Below are positions 37,801 through 49,723 of a DNA stretch of 54,843 bases, piece by piece. This stretch comes from Acanthaster planci (lineage: Eukaryota; Echinodermata; Asteroidea; Valvatida; Acanthasteridae), in NCBI RefSeq assembly GCF_001949145.1, contig NW_019091412.1, positions 1,382,555 to 1,437,397 of the forward strand. Reading direction: 5' to 3'. The notes under the pieces were generated by a model. That model saw only the letters and a list, made by a program, of their open reading frames with translations, searched no databases and was not told where the DNA came from. Positions within the stretch are counted from its first letter, which is position 1. The number at the start of each line of letters is the position of its first letter. The position numbers and the translations under genes were made by a program.

Positions 37801-40800
37801 AGATTCAATGTCAGCCTCTAAACCGTTCACGGTCCAGAATACTGGATTTTGATTGATCAATGCTCAGTTCTGAATACTAAATTAACAACATATATTATGT
37901 ATTTTCTCCACATTTCATATGTAAGCCCCTGAAGTCCGAGTCATCAAGCTGTGCTATCGCTTCATTTGTGCGTCCATCCCTGCGGTTGTGCTGGTTTAAT
38001 GAATCGCCAAGTTACGGCCTTGATTGCCTCTGAATCATGCGATTCCGTACGAAGTTTGCATAATGCCTTTAGGCTGTGGTAATCATTGGCTTTCAATGCG
38101 TTTCGTATGGTAAAATGCCTGTGAATGTATCCTACGTGTAGCGTCACCGCTACGTATCAAAGGTTGCAAGAGGCAAACTACACCAATAAATCATGCATGA
38201 GAACTGAATGCATTTTGAGTAAGGTTCTAATTTCACTTTCCTATAAATACAACACCTATAAATAGAACAGGCATGCGCTGTTGCAAGTGCTTTTGTTTAG
38301 TGTGTGGATTTAATCCTATTACAGGGATGTCAAACCTTGGACAAAAAGCAATTAGTATGATCAAACCCCAAGAAAAGGTGTGACGGATAAGCTATTATTC
38401 TTAAGTCCAGTTAATAAAGATTTGTGGTCATATACCGCAGAATGATAAACAACATAAGAGTTAAATTAAAATCATAAATCCCAAAATGGATTTAAAACTG
38501 AGTATTATGTAAAGTAACCCCAATTAAAAATAATATTGCCTAAACTTGAAATAGGGCGTAAGAAAGTTATGTATCTAACCAGGTGTAAACTAAGAAAAGA
38601 ATCGACAATTTAAACAAAAGTACAATTCCTGTTATCTGCTTCTTGTTGAACACGATCTTTTGTCGATAGACAGCGCAAAGACCTATTATATTAAAGAAGA
38701 ACTCCAGATTCAATTTTGTTGTATGCTCATTTGTATTTATTAGATGATGGTTGAAATAATACACGGGATTTCATTTCAGTTAATATGGAAATAGCCTAAG
38801 TGTGATTCATCAAAAACGTAACCTGAGTTACCGAATGCCAGAGTGAGAGGCCGTTTACACTGTACCCATTAACACTCACTTGATCGGAGTCATTCGACCT
38901 TGGTCTTGTTGATGATTAAGCACAGCACCGTGACAAAAAACGCATTCCAAGAAGACTGACTCAGGGTCATTATCATTTTTTTCTGATAGTGGGCACTTGT
39001 GGAAAAGCTTCCTTGGTAAATACAGTAATCATAAACATTACTGTATGAGAAAAAATGTGTAAACGAATACTGGATTTGGCTATAAAGCTGAAGCCAAAAG
39101 CCATCATTTCCCATCCATAAGAAAACATATTAAAAACTCAGAATGAAATATGCCGTAACAACGAAGGGGTATCCGATCCGAAATATTTGTACAGCTGTTG
39201 AACAAATACAAAGTCGGTTCGATCAAAGACTGATTATTGATGCGTTGCCGGCTAAAATCTATGGATAATTATAACGAAAAAATGCAGCGATAATGAAAAT
39301 GAAAATATGGTGGTTTTTGAAGAAGATATTTCTGATCAACATTGTCGATCGCTGAGGGACAAAATGGATGGGGCAGGTGATAGCTTTTGTCTTTGGAAAT
39401 CAAGTGTCCGTAGGTGAAGCTTGATTCTTTTTCTGTCTCCCTTTTTAGGCATATATGGAATTCAGCGGTATTCCTTGCGATAAAGGTAAGACCATACGAA
39501 ACATCGACTATACTGGGTTTTTTCCCCAGAGACCATTATAACCCGTGTCCGATTTACTTGGCTGCGGCTTTAAATTACACACGAGTTTATGGGAAGGGCT
39601 GCATTCGCTACCGTATACAAGAGTGTAATTTCAAGCTGTATAGTAGTCGAGTAAATCGGACACGGTCATGGACCTCGCAACTCTCTACCAACTGCGATTT
39701 CAGAAACCCAGCACCAGCCTCTTTTAGCTTTTAAAGAAGAATCCAATGCGCCTTTGCTGTTTATTAAGTTCTATTTACGACTGCCCTTGTGTAAGGTTCA
39801 CTCGTTTTGGCTATTATGCTTGTGCTGCTTTCGACCTCAACGCCCAGATAACTTGTCATGCTGTTGAAACAGTCCACATTCCGAACTCCTGCATCAATAA
39901 CAATTTGAAAGACAAATACTCAAATCCATTGGTTCATTCTGAACATCATTATTTGCTCCCGTAGTTCTTGAGTTTTTCACGGATGCCGAATTAAGGAAGA
40001 AATGGAGCCGGAAGACACCAAACTATGAAATCTTAGAGGAGAGGGACGACTTTAAGATTGTCTACACGTGAGTTAAATTTTCTAGGTCCTACAAGGTGCT
40101 CCTTATGTCCTTGCTTTTATCTATTGTCATTTAAATGACATTTTGACTAAAGTCGTTTTATCAATCCAGTATGGACAATGTTTTTCGGCTTTACAATTGC
40201 CCATTAAAGCTGACTTTAAAACAAATGTACAACCTTGATTGACAGTAATCGAGGTTCTGAAGACTTGTTGCCGTCGATTAATTTTTTTTTTCAGTACCAC
40301 AAATAGTTTGTTGTTCCACAAGCGTGGTGCACTGGCCAGAGTTATGTACAGGGAGAAAAACCTTTGAAGCTAAGTGACAAACACCTGTGACGCAAACAGT
40401 TCAAAGGTTAATGACGGCTGCTGAAGATGCAGCCTGTCACAGAAAGTAATTGGTTAATAATTACTACCCAGTCTAGACGTGCTTACGTGCATTATCTATG
40501 GATTACTACAACAACCGAGATAACACATTGTAGAGCAGATAGTGTGAGTCAACCTAATCCCGTAGCATGTACATAAATAGTACAGATGTCCATTAAACTG
40601 AGCTATAATCGACTGTCGAATGTCCCGTGGGAGTCACATGCATGACGCTGTTAGAACATGAAAATAGTGGCACGCGCGGCTCTGAGTGATGGCGGGAACG
40701 AGCAGCGCGCGACCTCTGTTGATCATTATCTGCACAACTAATATTCAATTACGCATATGAATAATGCACACCAGGGAAATTGCAACGAGCGCAATGAAAA

Positions 40801-42856
40801 AAAAGGAGCGCTAATTGTCAAAGGCTGTGACCCGATTTTATGTATTTTGACGAAATGGCCAACCCTTGATGAAAATTGTCAGGTTTATAAGCAAAGGGTG
40901 AAATTTCACATCCAACCGCATCTGGCCATCAAAGAGATCCTTGTCTCCTGTTAACACTTGGCAGTGCCTTCCTCTTTAAGACAACCTTTCAGAATTTACA
41001 GTTTAAGAGTTGATTATCACGGTGACACCTTCAAGGTTCATTCCAATGAAATCTATATACACGACGTTTGTGGCTTAAAAGGACACTATTTCCAGATTAA
41101 AAAGCACAGATTACAGGTCTAAATACTGTCAATACCAAATGTCAACATTTTCTTCAACATTTTCACTTTCCTCAGCGTGATCAAAATGCCGATGGCCTGT
41201 GACGACCGAGATATCGTGCAGTGTATGCAGGTCCGCTCGGACGAGGAACAGAAGCGCCACGTGATCTTATACAAGAGCTGCAATCATCCTAACAAGCCAC
41301 CAGGCAAAGGCCCTATCAGGTATGACCCTTGGGTTAAATGGGAGACTATGAGACGCTTGGTGGCGACAAACGTGTCCTTTTTACCAGTTCTGATCATGCG
41401 TGCGTTGCTTTGAGCATGCGTGCGTAATTCTGAGTATGTGCAATAACTCGAAAAAGGACTGGTATGTCTGCTGCCACCAGCGTCTCAAAGTCTCCCATTA
41501 TATCAAGTTACCCTCAAAACAAGACTACTTATACACCTGCGGCATCGCCCTCAATTTGTTGGCATTACAGGTTACAAAAGTGGAAAATGTAAACCGAAAC
41601 AAATAAGTCTGTGAAACAAATGCGTTTTGCAGGACGTTTAAATTTGTCATTGGATGCATTTTAGGAAAGTGCTCCCAAGTATTTGTTTCAGTGTCTCATC
41701 TATATCATGGAGGTAGAATGACCAGTCAACTTTGACATTACATTTCAGAGCCGATGTTGGGATCATGGGATTGGTTATTCGGCCAAAAGATGGCGATGAA
41801 ACGTCAACGAAAGTCACGTGGCTTAGCCAGATTGGTCTTAAGGGCTGGGCCTTGAAGATGATTGTCAGCAGAGTCACAGTGGGATATCCGGTCTCGCTTT
41901 GTGACGACTTGCAACAGGTAGGTTAGTTGGTTGACTGTGGTGACCGGCCACTTGAATTGGCCAGCTGGTCTTATCGGTTGACCGGCTGGCAGGTTTGCTG
42001 GAAGCTTGGCAGGTTGCCAACTGTGAATGCATGGTTGACAAGCTTGCAGGTTGTTTGGTTAATTTAATGCCTGCTTGCTGGGCTCGCTGGTTAACGTAAA
42101 CTTGCTGACTCTATGATCAGTACCTGATTTGCCAGTTGATGTTTAACTAGATTAGTAAATGAATAGCTATTTTGCCGGTTAGTTAACTGCTTTTGTGGCT
42201 TGCCATTGAGTGTTTTGTTTATGTGGATCGTGCTTACCAATTACTGTCGCGCTTCAAACTCTTCAGCCCTGCTTCCCCGTTGTTGTTGTTTTTTCGGTGC
42301 TCAACGATTTTTAAACTTGCTAGACATGCATGGAAATACAGGAGCAAATCATTGTCGGCCTTTTTTACCAACATTTTTCAGTACTGGAAGAAGACTACAG
42401 CTCCGAAGGAACCAGAGAAGAAGGAAGAGAATGAAACGCCAAAGGAGGAGAAGACAGACGAAAACGCCGAGCCGAAGCAAGAGGAAGGTTTGTGTCATGA
42501 TGGAGGATGCATGTAATAGGCCTAAGGTTTCGGACCAGGCAAAGTGTCTTGCGGTTTCCTTCAGTTTTCAGGTCAGCCACAAGAAATGTTGAAGCGACTG
42601 ACAAAAGCTAACGAGACTACCTCTGTAAAATGTCATTGTCCTAGTATGTGAGCGTGCCGTCTTAGTATCAGGTTCGACAGCTATCCTAAAGAGCCATACC
42701 GTTTTGTCCATTGTTTCAACAGGTAAAACGGAAGAAGCCGCAGGAGATGCACCAGTTGAAAACAACGTTGCTGCACCAGTCACGGCAGATGATGAAGACA
42801 TCCCTGCCGCCGACGAAGAAGAGAAGGGAGAAGAGAAGGCAGGAGAAGAGGCGTAG
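31858..42856 (+). CDS. START-domain lipid-transfer protein (PCTP/STARD10-like), 361 aa
   Basis: START domains bind one lipid in a hydrophobic pocket and move it between membranes. Seven exons join in phase: 31858-32250, 39449-39485, 39965-40067, 41176-41319, 41749-41917, 42382-42487 and 42723-42856, ending in TAG. Residues 1 to about 105 are acidic and low in complexity (Glu, Ala, Gln). The START domain spans about 110-285, with KNGVPLIKAYMEFSGIPCDK, the FFTDAELRKKW block, a KMPMACDDRDIV strand, NHPNKPPGKGPIRA, and VTWLSQIGLKGW before the last helix. A Lys/Glu-rich tail of about 75 residues follows. Order and spacing fit the PCTP/STARD10 branch, but the exact member is uncertain. The frame is open upstream to 31600. 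I chose ATG 31858 because it follows the TATA box and starts the charged region typical of a soluble protein. Intron 1 is 7.2 kb. Confidence 0.88.
32251..39448. other. First intron of the START gene, 7.2 kb
   Basis: AT-rich, with a T-run at 32757-32774, a T-rich pyrimidine tract over 33.1-33.7 kb and an A/C-rich stretch at 37.2-37.3 kb. No nested exon, RNA gene or clear transposon was recognised on either strand. Its length relative to the other introns (0.2-1.1 kb) would fit intronic regulatory elements, which I cannot see directly. Confidence 0.5.
39543..39665. mobile_element. Small foldback element in the START gene, intron 2
   Basis: The left arm CCGTGTCCGATTTACT (39543-39558) is the exact reverse complement of AGTAAATCGGACACGG (39650-39665). 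Pairing continues inward past a gap through AAATTACAC. It lies only 58 bp after the 37-nt second exon. Confidence 0.75.
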
Positions 42857-43556
42857 ACTGTTAGATAGGTACAACCAGATATGATAGTATAAGGGGGCTA
42901 GGATTTAGACAGGAAACATGTGAAATATCCCTTTATTGGATTGATTTTGCCATCGCTCCAATGAATTTTAAAAACCCACAACTCCACGTTTTTTTTTATC
43001 AGTTCTTTGACTGTCTGAGCGTAGTGCATAGTCACGGTGGGTCTGTAGAACTTTTAACACGAACTTTGTGATGATCCTATTGGTTCTCGTCAAAGGCTGG
43101 TTCCCTTTAGATTAGATAAATAACTTCATAAAATGAATTACCCTGCAGTGTAGCACACCGGTTCGGATTACTTTCAGCTGCCTTACAAACGTTGTGATAC
43201 CATTTAGCTTTACCTGTTGCACGATTATTGCAGACGAAGTCCGCCCAAAGGTGTATACCTAAATGAAAGGTTTGACTAGTAGCTGGTTTTGTTTTTCGTT
43301 GTGGCAGTAGTGGAGTTCTGAAAATGTTTACGCATGACAACCTTTCAAGAAAGGATTGATTCTTGGTTACGAGGCTGAGATTGGAGCCCGGTATCCCAAT
43401 AGCGTAACCGTTGATAGTGGAGAATATAACTGAAAGGTCACATAAAGAGGTTACAGCATGAGGTGACATCCACAGGGCAAAGTTCGTCAAGATGGAGGGC
43501 ACAGTGTACTTTTTTTCTGTACAAGTTCAAATTGGCAGATAATATATATGTATTAA

Positions 43557-43562
43557 ATAAAG
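43557..43562 (+). terminator. Poly(A) signal candidate of the START gene
   Basis: AATAAA about 700 bases after the stop codon. A second AATAAA at 43746-43751 precedes an A-rich run and is an equal candidate, which would give two 3' ends. Confidence 0.45.
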
Positions 43563-46500
43563 AAAAATTAAGCATTACTGTTTCCGCGACTAGTAGTATC
43601 TAAGTGATATTGTTGACTGTATAAAATAGTACAAAGTAGCTGTTCCGGTAGAATGTATTACAATAACGCAGAATTTGCATACTTTTTGCAAGTTAAAAAT
43701 TCGATGTTATTCCTAATACAATGTGGTGGCCTTTATTTTCAATGAAATAAATATTACACTGAAAAAAAAGATATTGAAACGTCGTTGAACGTGGCTTTAC
43801 TGTACAATTCGTATTATACAGTGTTGTTATTCAATGCATGTGTAGTTGGTGTTTAAAAATATTACTCTCGGATGTATAAAATTAGGCCTACAGTAAATGT
43901 GCCCCTCTATTTGTGTGAGTGTATGAAAAGGACATTTGTTTAAGCTCCAAATCCTGTACGCTAATTGAAAACCAGCTTGACTCCTCTTTACGTGTCATTG
44001 TATAAAAAATCTATGACGTATAGTGTTGTAAAATAAAAAAATAAGATGTCGTGAAATATACCAGAAATATCATCTATTCGTTATAAAGTAGAAATTGCTT
44101 CATTCGTGTAGTTTAATCTCAACGGTCTGTGCCTGTGTTGAATACTATTGGGGCCTATTGGTGAAAGCCGCCTTACATGGTTTTATTAAGGGAAGTATAT
44201 ATTATACCAAGACTTTAAACGCAGAGTAAAATGTCCAGGGTTTTCCGTTCAAATGCTGTTTGGCATATTTTAGATTTATTTTTAAAAAAAATAATTTATT
44301 CTGGTTATTTTGACAAATCCTCTAGCTGAATCTGAGTGTTTTCCTTTGGTAGTCATTCACTCCAACTGGATGTGTAGAATTCAAACTGTTTGTGCGTTAA
44401 ACGTGTTACTTCATGAATGCCTTGATGCAGGTTCTAATAAGAAATTTATGTCTTAGTTTCCGGCCATTTCGACACATACGGTACAAAAAGTCAATACCGT
44501 TTCATCATGTTAGGTCTGTCGTTATTTACTAACTGACAATAGGCCTTTTAGGGGAAAAACAACAGAAATAGAACCTGGAAGTAGATTTGTCCGACACATA
44601 CTCTACAGTATTTGGTTTTCTTCTAGCTGTTATAATTCGTCTAAAAGGTACTAAATGTAGTATTGAAGGTATTAAAAGATAACAAGAAATTACATTTGAT
44701 TACATGTATCTGGTTAGTGAGTCCTTCTAGGGAAACATTATATCATTGGAACAATACCAGACACCCATATGATGTTTATGAGGACCTACAACAAAGCTAG
44801 TTTACACAACACATCCGGGGATTCGCACTGGTCAGTCACTCTAAATAATACCCCATAATATAGGTGAGATATAGATGCTAGAAAATACGAATAAACGTTT
44901 AAAATTTGTACAATCTGAAGGGTGCTGCCGAGAAACACGACTGAACAGTGGTTTGTAATTGAAATATTGTATATTATTTGTTCATTTTTTGCATGTTTAT
45001 CACTCTATAGATTTTATAAAGAATGTTAAAATGAACAAAGTATTCACCAATAATAGACCTACTTGTACAATATTTGCTATTTATTTTATGGTACATTTAT
45101 CGGTTGAATTATACATGTATTTGAGACACTCATTCTTATATCATCCGTGAAGAAAACAGAATCGAGCATGTCTCTCCTAAAAATTAACTTTGAAACCTAC
45201 GGTAACGACGCAATTCTGTACAAAGTTAAGATTTGCAGGAAACTGTCATTTGACAAACAATGTATCAATGGATTGTAGCTTTAATATTAAAGCCCACTTG
45301 TTTTCTATACCACAAAAATTAAGGACATTTTGTAGACAAGACACAGGACATGATAATAGTCGTTTTGCCATTTTGAATCGACGTCAGTGAGGTTGAAATA
45401 GTTTAACATGACGTCACCTGTAGTAAAATGTACATGAAGTCTGTTTCACATGGAGTTATTACACAAGGCTTGTTTCAACGCGATTTGTGAAAGTCCAGAT
45501 TTCGAAACGAGTCATCTTTGACAAATGTATTGTGTCCAAGGTAATTCTAGAAAAATTCAAAATTAATTTCAGTTGTTCTTTGGTTACAAAATTTGTGCAG
45601 TATTTTGCCTGTTATCTTCATGCTTCCATGATTATTTCATGCATCTTTTGAGTATATTTTTATGCTTTTTCAATGATCTCTTTTTACATACATTCCTTAG
45701 TCATTACTTTGGAAACATAGATTGCTGATAAATTTGCATCACCATGAGTACATCCCAATATAGTGGACAATATAAAAGCACGTGTATTAATAAATACCAG
45801 TTTCCAGGAGTTACATTTTTTTTATTTGCAGCGGGAAAAAACTGTATGGGACATTTAACACTGGCAGTGGGCCAGCTCGGTATTCAAACTACGCATGCCT
45901 AAACTGAAGCGTATCAGAGGTTATTCAGAAAGAGAAGGTGCGCGACTGTGGCGTGAAGTCTTAACTTCTCGCGAGACCGACAACAAATACCTTTTTCCCA
46001 TGGGAAACGTCCCTTTGAAATATCCTCCAGAACCGAGACTATTACAGCCTTTATTCAAGTCGAGTTTGTCTGTTGTGTAAAACACTTCGCTACCGGCAAC
46101 TACTACATTTGAAAGCGCCACCAAGTATCGAGTACACTATGCAAGGCTTCCTGTTGGCCTTCAAAGTCACGTCAAGGAGAGCGTTTCTCTCTCTGTAACC
46201 GTTTCAGAATTTAACACAGTCATCATGTGGCCATTGGACCCCAGGTGGAAACTCACGACCTCTGCGCGTTACTGATTTTGGTAAATCAACAAGGTCAGAG
46301 ACAATGGCAAAAACACAATTTCGGCAAATTTGCATGAAGAGCCTCCATCCCAAGAACACCGATCAAAGAACAAATCCACGACACACTAACAACACTAACA
46401 AGAATACGAGTAAATGGTTGCGAGGTTTATTCCCACTGAAAGCAACATGCAAAGTTTAGACGTGACATATCTTCAAGTGGTGTTTTTGATCAAGCAACAG

Positions 46501-49500
46501 TTTGCTATGGACGGTCAAGCACAGTGATCGCCTCCCGTGCAAGTTACAACTCCCTCATACCACGACACAGATTCTGTGGCAGAACCTAAGAACAGAGCTC
46601 TTATAACACAATTCCAGGTAACTTCAGGCAAAACAGAAGAATGCATAGTGACGCCAGTCACCGTGACCCTTCGGTACCTAATAACCTAATTAAATTAGAA
46701 GCCAGAACTGCAGTAGCATGCACCGTACTCACACGCGCACTCTTCAGCTTGACGCGAGCGTGTATTTGGCAAAGCTCGACACCCTATTGGTCGAAGAGGC
46801 CTGTAACGTGCGCCTCCTGTCCACCAGTGCTGTGCCACTGCAGTAGTGAGGTCTAATTCTGGTTGTCAAATTACTGCTCCATGAGGCACACTTAACCTCC
46901 GCCAGCAGTCTAAGATGAAATAGGGATATGTGGAGTACCAGCGAGCACCCAGCACACTGACAAATTTGCCAGTACAATGGTTTCGACAAATACAGTGGAT
47001 ATGAACTAAAATACTTACTAGGAAAACAGGCCTACGCAGATATTTTTAAATCTATATTACATATTGCTGGTGAATAGTTCTACAATATTATTACCGTGGG
47101 AAATGCAATCGGCATAGAGTAAATGCATAAATCAAAGCAGCCTCTATGCTTCACATTTCCTTGACTCAGTAAACTTATCTTGAGTAAAACATGTACTTGT
47201 ATAATGCGATCCCAACATTACATATTTTATGGCTACTTCCTGAATGATGTACGGCAAACCATTTAACGAATTCACTGGCAATGGTACACGTCTTAAGAAC
47301 GTACAGATGTCAGGACTTTGTTAACCGCCAATTAATTAAAAGGCACTTTCTGTTTAACTGAAAATAAAGATGGTTATACCTATTTATTCTAACATCTGTA
47401 GCTTTCACTTTTAGCAAAATTATACAAATAGCTTAAGGTACTGTCTTATTCTTTCAAACAGACAGGATTTCGTACCTTCAATGCTCTGTAATAAGCAAGG
47501 TATATATGGATAACATTTCTAAACACAGCAGCAGTCAGAAAGAAAGAAATCAAGTCTGGGGTTAGTACATAATAAACGATCAGTTAAAAAAGGACTTTAC
47601 AGCAACCAATCAAGCAGTAGTACCGAAGTATTCATATGCAAATATCTACTTACTTCATTGTGCAAAAAGAAATTTCCTAAATCACAGGCATTACTAATGA
47701 AATCTAGGAGGCTAATGCAGAAATTCAAATATACATCACAGAAAATAGACGCATTCCACAAAGAAATAACACTTACAATGGATTGCATTTTTCAAATCAA
47801 AAGCTTCAATTCAAAGTAAATTATATCAAAGCAATTCAATTTCACCACCATAAGCAACTTTGATTGTGTAGCAGCACAGAATAAGAAAAAGACGAAGCCG
47901 ATGGAGAGAATAAATCCCCGAATTCCTGAAAGTAAATCGTGCTGAAGATGGTCAGGCAATCCTCAAAGCTACAAGGACTTTAGAGTCTAGGAAAGTGTTT
48001 GTGTCAGGCATACAACTTAACTTAGTTGTATTTAGGAAATCTGTTCATTGTCAACGATTTATGATTAACTGGAAATGCACGAGAGCCAAAAGGAATGATA
48101 GGAAAAATACACCAATGGTCTGATAACAAAGTAATATTTTGGACACGGAATGGTTGAGACCGTCATCAAGATTTAATAGTCATTACCAAAAATAGAGATG
48201 TTTGCATTGCATAACAATGTCAGTCAAAATAGAAAAGAATTAATCCATGCTAACTGAAAAAGCAACAATTCCCCTTCGGCAGATATTCTGCGATCTATTA
48301 AAACTCAAGAAAACGCTTACTTTTGCTTTCTCTTAAAATGAAAGTTCCCAATATCTACTACAGATTTCTTAACCTACTGACTTACATGTATTTATAATAT
48401 CTTTTTACATTTTGTTATTCCTTGGCCAAGAAAATGTTGCCATGTTTATGCACTATCATTTGCAAATTGATTTTGTTTTATAACATATCGTCTCAAAGCC
48501 TATAAAAACTCATTCATTTGGTAAAATAGAGCCTTTTTCCTTCTTCATTTCAAAGCAAAAAAGTTTAGATTTAAAACAAAAGTATATGGTAAAAAAACCC
48601 TAGAGATTAAAGCAGTGCATAAGTGCTTACAATAACTTGCTTTTACAACTATTTTTTCTACACTAACAGTAAATAAGTGCCACGATATTTTTTCAGACAA
48701 TCCCTCAACCGCACCTACTAGTCAGTATAAATGACCACTATAAAAAAAAATTCAACAGAAACATATCCCAAACAGGATTTATTAATCAAAACAACCATTA
48801 GAGTTGGAAAAATTACCCAAATATTTTGCTTTGAAAGCCAAAGGTACAGGTTTCCTATTCACAAAGTAATACAAAAGTAATTATGTACTAAAACATGCTG
48901 AAATACTCTAGATCTTTAGCCTGAAAATTGGTATTTGCTCATGCCAAGAATGGCTTATTTTATAAGCATGCTTGTACTGTTCAGAAACAGGCAATATGTC
49001 TGTTCCCAAAATGCCCAAGATCATTAATTCTCCAGCCATTTCTTTTTTTACTTTCAAACTTTTCAGGGTGTGGCTAGGTAGATAAATCAACTCCAATTTT
49101 GATTGCTTTATGTTAATATACATGCAGAACGTTAGTTTGATTTAAGTAATGTACAAACAATGCTTGCCTGTTGAAGTGGATTCTAGCAAGAGCCCCACAC
49201 TCTGATTAAATGGAGGCAAAACTTGGTAAGCTTTGGAAGGAATGCTTAGCGCTTTTTAAAACCTTGCTATTTGGATACAATATTTTGCTAGCAAGCAGAA
49301 TGTTCTAACACCTTCCATATTGAAGTTACTTGAAAATGCAACACCAAGCAGCAAAACTCCACATGGAAGGATTCCGAGATGGTTTCTTGGAATGTGTCGC
49401 TGTTCACTACAAGAAATTGTGCCTATTCACCAAGGCATGAGGCGTCTTCTCAAGGTGAGTACCCAATAAGGGTTTAATGAATTTCTCAATTTTCAAATCA

Positions 49501-49615
49501 TTGAGTATGATAAACAGAAGTTAAACTCGGAATGCATGCATATAACCAGCTCAATTCTTGATAGTGCCTCTGCAGATGGCCAGAGTCTAAAAATTCTGTA
49601 CACGTGATAGCAAAA

Positions 49616-49621
49616 TTTATT
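49616..49621 (-). terminator. Poly(A) signal candidate of plastin
   Basis: AATAAA on the minus strand, 103 bases past the plastin stop codon. Use of a more distal signal cannot be excluded. Confidence 0.4.
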
Positions 49622-49723
49622 TGTAAAAAATTAAAGCACAGATTTTGAGGTTTAGTAGGATTCATTATTGGGTCATGGTTAGTCCTTTCTCCCCTGAAGA
49701 CTGGGTGACCTTTAACTTTTGAC

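Larger units (their letters stand above)
42857..49723. other. Convergent region between the START gene and plastin
   Basis: Nearly 7 kb of AT-rich DNA between two genes that face each other. Poly(A) signals for the START gene are at 43557 and 43746. I found no exon with family motifs. Open frames at 43107-43502 (minus) and 45895-46080 (plus) have no recognisable domain. Confidence 0.5.

Noticed and set aside
45895-46080. 61-aa basic frame, MPKLKRIRGYSE
   Set aside because: No domain, no nearby promoter or splice evidence. The opposite strand is equally open.
49336-49440. Plus-strand frame EGFRDGFLECVAVHYKK followed by a GTGAGT
   Set aside because: A stop codon precedes the donor in that frame, and no matching exon was found downstream.
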